This document shows, in pieces, positions 13,157 through 16,191 of a DNA stretch of 16,191 bases. A model generated the notes under the pieces. That model was given only the letters and a program-made list of their open reading frames with translations. It was not told the origin of the DNA and ran no database searches. The stretch's first letter is position 1. Each line of letters opens with the position of its first letter. The stretch comes from an uncultured Flavobacteriales bacterium. GTDB taxonomy: Bacteria > Bacteroidota > Bacteroidia > Flavobacteriales_E > Vicingaceae. The translations under genes and the position numbers were made by a program. Location: the NCBI GenBank assembly GCA_937925525.1, contig CALALS010000211.1, positions 1-16,191 of the forward strand, written 5' to 3'.

Positions 13157-13379
13157 TTTTTTGTTGTTTAAATTTCCCTACTTGGTTAAGGCTTCGGGAT
13201 TCCTTTTTTTCTTTAAATGGAGAATCTAAATTATAACTTTTAGCCCATTCATGTATCCTTTTTTTGTGTTTTTTTATCCACAAAATTTTTTCGTTTTCTG
13301 TAAACCATGAAGGGAATAAATAGGTTATTTTTTTGGATTCAATCCTAAATAAAACACCTGATATTAGCACCTCAGACAT
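13149..13379 (-). CDS. Small hypothetical protein (76 aa)
   Basis: N-terminal strands (EVLISGVLFRIESKKITYLF) followed by a W-containing helix (ENEKILWIKKHKKRIHEWAKSY) and a basic, probably disordered end (KQQKNG). No motif recognised. Its last three codons overlap the start of the next gene (ATGGCTAA, 13149-13156), coupling it to the SSB-like protein. Five bases from the upstream stop. May take part in replication; unknown. Confidence 0.6.
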   Translation of the reverse strand: MSEVLISGVLFRIESKKITYLFPSWFTENEKILWIKKHKKRIHEWAKSYNLDSPFKEKKESRSLNQVGKFKQQKNG

Positions 13380-13384
13380 TTATG

Positions 13385-13642
13385 TTACGGTTTAAATTGG
13401 ATTAATTCATATAAAAACCTATTAAACATATTTTCATTATCTATTTTCCCATCGTAAATAAATTTTTTGTAGATAGAATAATCCCCTACAGTCAGCGGTG
13501 TAAATTCTATTACATACATACCCCCATTATGGTATATTTTAAAGTGAGTATCAGCCGGAAAATTTCTTCTGTTTTCCTGTAAAAAATAATACATGGATTC
13601 TTTTGAAGAAAATAATAAACATTCAAAACTTACTGTTTGCAT
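13385..13642 (-). CDS. Small alpha/beta hypothetical protein (85 aa)
   Basis: Pattern strand-helix-strand-strand: TVSFECLLF, KESMYYFLQENRRNF, THFKIYHNGGMYVIEFTPL, then a helix (NMFNRFLYELIQF). A ferredoxin-like arrangement is possible. No catalytic residues evident and no family recognised. Overlaps the upstream gene by 13 bases. Small alpha/beta proteins in early phage modules are often inhibitors of host functions, but there is no specific evidence here. Confidence 0.6.
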   Translation of the reverse strand: MQTVSFECLLFSSKESMYYFLQENRRNFPADTHFKIYHNGGMYVIEFTPLTVGDYSIYKKFIYDGKIDNENMFNRFLYELIQFKP

Positions 13643-13833
13643 AATCTGTATTTTATTTTTTTAAACCTAATTTCAGCATCCCTTCTTAACATATAGTAGT
13701 CATATGCTTCTATTTTTCTACCCTTTTCTAAAAGGTCTGATTCTGCATACCTCAATTTGGCAATTAAAGAGGGTAAATGTTTGTATGAAAGGATTAATAT
13801 ATCCTTTGTAATTATATTTACAGGTCTGCACAT
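13630..13833 (-). CDS. Small helical basic protein (67 aa)
   Basis: Two predicted helices (LPSLIAKLRYAESDLLEKGR and DYYMLRRDAEIRFKKIKYRL) joined by a short turn, with a basic C-terminus. A helical hairpin or a coiled-coil dimer is likely. ATG at 13833 lies four bases after the stop of the RHH-type gene, so the two are probably co-translated. No family recognised. Confidence 0.55.
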   Translation of the reverse strand: MCRPVNIITKDILILSYKHLPSLIAKLRYAESDLLEKGRKIEAYDYYMLRRDAEIRFKKIKYRLCKQ

Positions 13834-13837
13834 AAAA

Positions 13838-13990
13838 CTATTTTTCGGAATCTAAATACTTTTCTATAGCCGTATTAATCACATGGTTCATACTCAAATT
13901 TTTAACTTTTGAGTAATTAACCAATTTACGGTACAGTTCATAATTCCAAAAACGGAATAGTAAATGTACTTTTTTTGTTTTTGTAGACAT
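13838..13990 (-). CDS. Ribbon-helix-helix DNA-binding protein, Arc/CopG-like (50 aa)
   Basis: A 50-codon frame from ATG 13990 to TAG 13838-13840. A basic tail (MSTKTKK), a strand with alternating residues (VHLLFRF), a first helix (NYELYRKLVNYSKVK), a turn with Asn-Leu-Ser, and a second helix (MNHVINTAIEKYL). This is the classic RHH layout and size; the strand from each subunit of a dimer would enter the major groove. It probably regulates transcription of its own region. One arm of a 13-bp inverted repeat (14019-14031) lies 29 bases before its start, a possible operator. Confidence 0.7.
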   Translation of the reverse strand: MSTKTKKVHLLFRFWNYELYRKLVNYSKVKNLSMNHVINTAIEKYLDSEK

Positions 13991-14018
13991 GGTTTTTAGT
14001 TTATTGTTGGTGGTGTTT

Positions 14019-14149
14019 GGTTTATATCAGGGTTTGGTTTTTCTTTTTACACTAACTTCCATTAGGTGTGGATTTTTTTCTGCATAGTCTAAAAGCATTG
14101 CAGAAATACTATGCAAAAATACAATTCTACTTTCTTCCTGATATAAACC
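14019..14149. repeat. 13-bp inverted repeat flanking the end of the 93-aa gene
   Basis: GGTTTATATCAGG at 14019-14031 and its exact complement CCTGATATAAACC at 14137-14149, separated by 105 bases. The inner arm is in coding sequence (GLYQE); the outer arm covers the stop codon and the gap before the RHH gene. It could form a long-range hairpin in the mRNA or serve as paired operator half-sites. Confidence 0.6.
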
Positions 14150-14308
14150 CACTTCCATTAAGGGTTCCAACCCTTCCGGTTGAACATACAGGGAAAAGTT
14201 TATCTGGTTTTCTACACAAAAATTTTGTAAGTCTTTAAACTTTGATAAAAGTTCTGCTAACATTTTTTTGGTTTCTTCAGAGAAATTTTCGTAGGTAGGA
14301 TTTTTCAT
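14027..14308 (-). CDS. Small acidic hypothetical protein (93 aa)
   Basis: N-terminal helix (SEETKKMLAELLSKFKDLQNFCVEN), then strands (FSLYVQP, LMEVGLY, SRIVFLHSI), a helix (AMLLDYAEKN) and a basic end (VKRKTKP). No known motif. Preceded by a clean A-rich leader (CCTAAAAAAATG) that resembles the leader of the first gene at 16032. Unknown function; its 3' end carries one arm of the 13-bp inverted repeat. Confidence 0.6.
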   Translation of the reverse strand: MKNPTYENFSEETKKMLAELLSKFKDLQNFCVENQINFSLYVQPEGLEPLMEVGLYQEESRIVFLHSISAMLLDYAEKNPHLMEVSVKRKTKP

Positions 14309-14323
14309 TTTTTTAGGTTTTAG

Positions 14324-14560
14324 TTACTTAATAATATTAAGATTTTTTGCGTACCCGAATAATAGTTTTTCAAACAATTCAGAATCTGAAATACCATTAT
14401 GTTTTTGTTTTACTTTCTCCAAAACATCTTTGAAGTTTTGAGAAGTTCGGAACCCTACCCATTTATCCTTATTTTCCAAATTAGGAATTTCAATAGAAAA
14501 AATATCCTTGGGTTTTTGGATTTTGGGTTTAACCGTTTTTGGTGTTTTCCTTTTTTTCAT
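14324..14560 (-). CDS. Ribbon-helix-helix-like basic protein (78 aa from this start)
   Basis: I place the start at 14560 (MKKRKTPKT), 16 bases after the upstream stop; in-frame ATGs at 14590 and 14602 would overlap that gene by 14 and 26 bases and add only a polar tail. A Lys/Pro-rich N-terminus is followed by a strand (WVGFRTS), a helix (QNFKDVLEKVKQKH), a turn (NGIS) and a second helix (SELFEKLLFGYAKNL), an RHH-like order similar to the 66-aa protein at 9505-9705. DNA binding is inferred. Confidence 0.55.
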   Translation of the reverse strand: MKKRKTPKTVKPKIQKPKDIFSIEIPNLENKDKWVGFRTSQNFKDVLEKVKQKHNGISDSELFEKLLFGYAKNLNIIK

Positions 14561-14576
14561 CGGTGTATTTTTTGAG

Positions 14577-14885
14577 TTAATATTCTTCATTAATACAGGC
14601 ACAGAGTAAAATTAAATTTTGTCTTAACTCTGTATATAAAAAATCTAAACCTGTTTCGTGGGGTTCTAAATCTGCACTCCAATAAATACTACATTTTCCC
14701 TCTATGAACATAGTTGCATAATCATTACTTTCTGGATTAACAAGACTAAAAATATAGTCAATAATATGGGAATTTATGCGGTTACGCAGATAAATTATTT
14801 CCATACACAAACCATTGGTTAAACCATTTTCTAAAAGGTAGAAATGTAAATCTAAAAACGGGGTTTCAATTTTCTTTCTTTTCAT
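14577..14885 (-). CDS. Small hypothetical protein with mixed fold (102 aa)
   Basis: Start KRKKIETPF, then hydrophobic and aromatic segments (LDLHFYLLENGL, CMEIIYLRNRINSHIIDYIFSLV), an acidic loop (NPESNDY) and strands (TMFIEGKCSIYWSADLEP), ending in a helix (LYTELRQNLILLCACI). No catalytic motif recognised. ATG overlaps the upstream stop as ATGA (14882-14885). Unknown. Confidence 0.6.
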   Translation of the reverse strand: MKRKKIETPFLDLHFYLLENGLTNGLCMEIIYLRNRINSHIIDYIFSLVNPESNDYATMFIEGKCSIYWSADLEPHETGLDFLYTELRQNLILLCACINEEY

Positions 14886-15127
14886 TTCTGGTAATTTTTC
14901 TGAATGTATTTTTTTACTTTTTTGGATAATGTTTTTAGGGTTCCCCTACCTATTACAGTTTCCCAGTATCTTACCATTTCATCAGCATAACAAATATGGA
15001 ATTTGGGTTCTCCGTTTACCATGATAAATAACACCATGTATTCAGATTTATACTTTTCCTGTTGTTCTGTTAATACATTTACAATTTCTTCCACCCCGTA
15101 ACTTTTTTGGGTTATATGTTTAGCCAT
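14882..15127 (-). CDS. Small alpha/beta hypothetical protein (81 aa from this start)
   Basis: The ATG at 15127 (MAKHITQ) makes an ATGGCTAA overlap with the upstream stop, like two other junctions here; the ATG at 15154 would overlap by 35 bases and is less likely. Content: a helix (GVEEIVNVLTEQQEKYKS), strands (EYMVLFIMVNGEPKFHICYA), then a helix and a basic end (TLSKKVKKYIQKNYQ). No family recognised. Confidence 0.6.
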   Translation of the reverse strand: MAKHITQKSYGVEEIVNVLTEQQEKYKSEYMVLFIMVNGEPKFHICYADEMVRYWETVIGRGTLKTLSKKVKKYIQKNYQK

Positions 15128-15317
15128 TTTCAGTTTTCGTTTTTGTGGTTTCAATTATTTCTAACATTAGTTCCATTTCTTCTTTTAAGGTTGTATCAGG
15201 TCTGCTTTCAATCCTATGTTTTACTACCCTTTCAATCCTGTTTATGGTTTCGGAATCTAACAATAGAAGTATAAACTGCATACCTTCTTTTATGTACAAT
15301 TTTTTTAGTTCTTCCAT
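15120..15317 (-). CDS. Small helical protein (65 aa)
   Basis: Almost entirely helical: MEELKKLYIKEGMQFILLLL, DSETINRIERVVKHRIES and TLKEEMELMLEIIETT. Charged on one face and leucine-rich on the other, so an oligomer is likely. Three bases from the upstream stop. No DNA-binding motif visible. Unknown function. Confidence 0.55.
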   Translation of the reverse strand: MEELKKLYIKEGMQFILLLLDSETINRIERVVKHRIESRPDTTLKEEMELMLEIIETTKTKTENG

Positions 15318-15320
15318 ACC

Positions 15321-15572
15321 TCAAATTTTTATGTTACCGTATTTTTTGTAATTTGAAATCACTTCACGCCGTAAAATTTCTCTTGCCTGATTTTCTGTAT
15401 AAAAAAAGCTACTTTTATCCGAAGGCAGTAAATATTCTCTTGCGTTCCACCTTTCTGTAGCAAACCCCGGTGTTACTTTTGCTGTTATTAAATTACCCCG
15501 GTAATATACCTGCCCTAAAACTTCCTTTTGTGTTATTAGAATAAATAACATTCTGTTTTGTGTTATTCTCAT
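15321..15572 (-). CDS. Small hypothetical protein (83 aa)
   Basis: Beta-rich first half (MLFILITQKEVLGQVYYRGNLI) then EYLLPSDKSSFFYTENQ and a final helix (AREILRREVISNYKKY). The ATG overlaps the TGA of the startless ORF upstream (ATGA, 15569-15572), which is the main reason to think that ORF is translated. No family recognised. Confidence 0.6.
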   Translation of the reverse strand: MRITQNRMLFILITQKEVLGQVYYRGNLITAKVTPGFATERWNAREYLLPSDKSSFFYTENQAREILRREVISNYKKYGNIKI

Positions 15573-15733
15573 TCTGATAAAATTTTAATAATCATTTTTC
15601 TGGTTATTACTTGGTATTCGTTCAGTAATTCGCTTTTTACTTTTTCGTGAAAATGAACAGAATAGTGTAACTCATCTATTTTTACAAGTATGTAAGTTTT
15701 GTTTTTTTGAGAATCGTTTACAAAACCCGTATA
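15569..15733 (-). CDS. Reading frame without a start codon, likely fused to the upstream gene by a frame shift
   Basis: Fifty-four coding codons from 15733 to a TGA at 15569-15571 with protein-like composition (KNKTYILVKIDELHYSVHFHEKVKSELL) but no ATG, GTG or TTG in frame before the last few codons. The frame stays open upstream to about 15781, overlapping the end of the 97-aa gene in the -1 frame across an A7 run (15768-15774) and an A5 run (15751-15755). Adding one A at the A7 run would join both into a 154-aa protein. Options are programmed slippage, a non-standard start, a sequence error, or decay. The ATGA junction with the next gene argues that translation reaches its end. Confidence 0.45.
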   Translation of the reverse strand, partial: YTGFVNDSQKNKTYILVKIDELHYSVHFHEKVKSELLNEYQVITRKMIIKILSE

Positions 15734-15738
15734 CTTTT

Positions 15739-16032
15739 TTAAATTGTTGCTTTTTCTTCCTTCACTCTTTTTTTCAAAACTTCACCCCTTATTATGTTTA
15801 TAAAAACATACGGGGTTATACAACTATTTTTATTGTTACCAATAATATCTATAGCCCTAAGTGCCCCACAAAAAAATTCTGCTTGTAAATCCAGATATTT
15901 TTTACTCCCCTTTTTAACACCTGCATTATACATTCGTTCCTGAAATGTTTCTAACAAAGAATTGTAAACATCATCTGTTAATACGATATTAACCCCTGTA
16001 TATTTTTCTGTTTTGTTTTTGTCGTTTTTCAT
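15739..16032 (-). CDS. Small hypothetical protein, first gene of the right-hand module (97 aa, perhaps 154 with frame shift)
   Basis: A polar basic start, a strand (GVNIVLTDD), then a helix (VYNSLLETFQERMYN), a loop with GVKKGSKK, helices (YLDLQAEFFCGALRAIDII) and a basic C-terminus (LKKRVKEEKATI). No catalytic motif or family recognised. Preceded by a long A-rich leader with repeated AAAAACT units. Its 3' end contains homopolymer A runs that may shift translation into the following open frame. Confidence 0.6.
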   Translation of the reverse strand: MKNDKNKTEKYTGVNIVLTDDVYNSLLETFQERMYNAGVKKGSKKYLDLQAEFFCGALRAIDIIGNNKNSCITPYVFINIIRGEVLKKRVKEEKATI

Positions 16033-16191
16033 TTTTTTAGTTTTTAGTTTTTGTTTTTTCTCTGTTTTTCAATACACTAATATACATAATAGTTACAATA
16101 TAGTATCATGGATATATAAAAATATTCTATTAAATTGACTTTCAGCAAGTTACAAAGGTTTAAAATACCCTAAAAACCTGTAAAAAACAAT
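16033..16191 (-). promoter_or_regulatory. A/T-rich leader and probable promoter region of the right-hand module
   Basis: The window holds no ORF here except, if circular, the tail of the left-edge gene (to 16160). Next to the first ATG is an A-rich tract (AAAAACTAAAAACTAAAAAA) typical of Bacteroidota translation starts. TATATTAG (rc of 16077-16084) matches TANNTTTG at seven of eight positions, but the -33 box is not at the right distance. A promoter must lie here or beyond the edge. An origin is possible in this A/T-rich gap, without specific evidence. Confidence 0.4.

Noticed and set aside
1800..13229. Open frames of 60-124 codons on the plus strand, for example at 2683-3231, 5369-6071, 8086-8439 and 12558-13229
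   Set aside because: They lie opposite well-supported minus-strand genes, have low-complexity Phe/Ser/Cys-rich translations typical of antisense to Lys/Glu-rich A/T-rich genes, and have no matching promoters.
15128..15154. Longer start (MKPQKRKLKM) for the 81-aa gene
   Set aside because: It would overlap the upstream gene by 35 bases, while the downstream ATG gives the recurring ATGGCTAA junction.
8099..15856. Shared string atctatagcccta at 8103 and 15848
   Set aside because: Both encode Arg-Ala-Ile-Asp with the same codons in unrelated proteins; a chance match.

Overview
The window looks like nearly all of a small tailless, membrane-containing bacterial virus genome, built like a tectivirus (the PRD1/Bam35 class) but with proteins I mostly cannot match to a named species. 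Every gene I accept lies on the minus strand, packed end to end with short overlaps (ATGA, GTGA, ATGGCTAA), so transcription runs from high to low coordinates. The host is probably a member of the Bacteroidota, perhaps Flavobacteriia. The DNA is strongly A+T-rich. Gene starts have A-rich leaders instead of Shine-Dalgarno sites. The two clear promoters carry TACATTTG, which fits the Bacteroidota -7 consensus TANNTTTG. This assignment is inference; no host gene is present.

Right-hand module (16191 to about 12073), read first: a run of small genes, mostly unknown, that includes two ribbon-helix-helix (RHH)-type DNA-binding candidates, an OB-fold single-stranded-DNA-binding candidate, and a very basic 185-aa protein placed where tectiviruses keep the terminal protein. 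A 50-aa gene closes the module, and a hairpin overlaps its 3' end. One ORF here (15569-15733) has no start codon and probably needs a frame change from the gene before it.

Polymerase module (12070 to 10048): its own promoter, a 589-aa family B DNA polymerase with the size and motif spacing of protein-primed enzymes (phi29 type), and a small unknown gene. Polymerase motif C reads MTDS instead of DTDS.

Virion and lysis module (about 10010 to 1): a second TACATTTG promoter, a third RHH-like protein, several unknown soluble proteins, an FtsK/HerA-type packaging ATPase, the likely major capsid protein followed by a strong terminator, and then a long cluster of small membrane proteins. Embedded in that cluster are a membrane-anchored lysozyme-like enzyme, a repetitive spike or fibre protein, a holin-like protein and two paralogous anchored SH3-like proteins. 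The last gene runs off the left edge. ATPase next to capsid gene, many tiny membrane proteins, a lytic enzyme, a spike and a protein-primed polymerase in about 16 kb together fit an internal-membrane virus.

No integrase, tRNA, CRISPR array, insertion sequence or tail gene was seen. The window ends show neither an inverted terminal repeat nor a direct overlap. The left-edge gene would close cleanly at 16160 if the two ends were joined, so the molecule may be circular or circularly permuted, or the true termini may lie outside the window. Thirteen of the genes below are short or edge-truncated reading frames that a simple 60-codon cut-off would miss.
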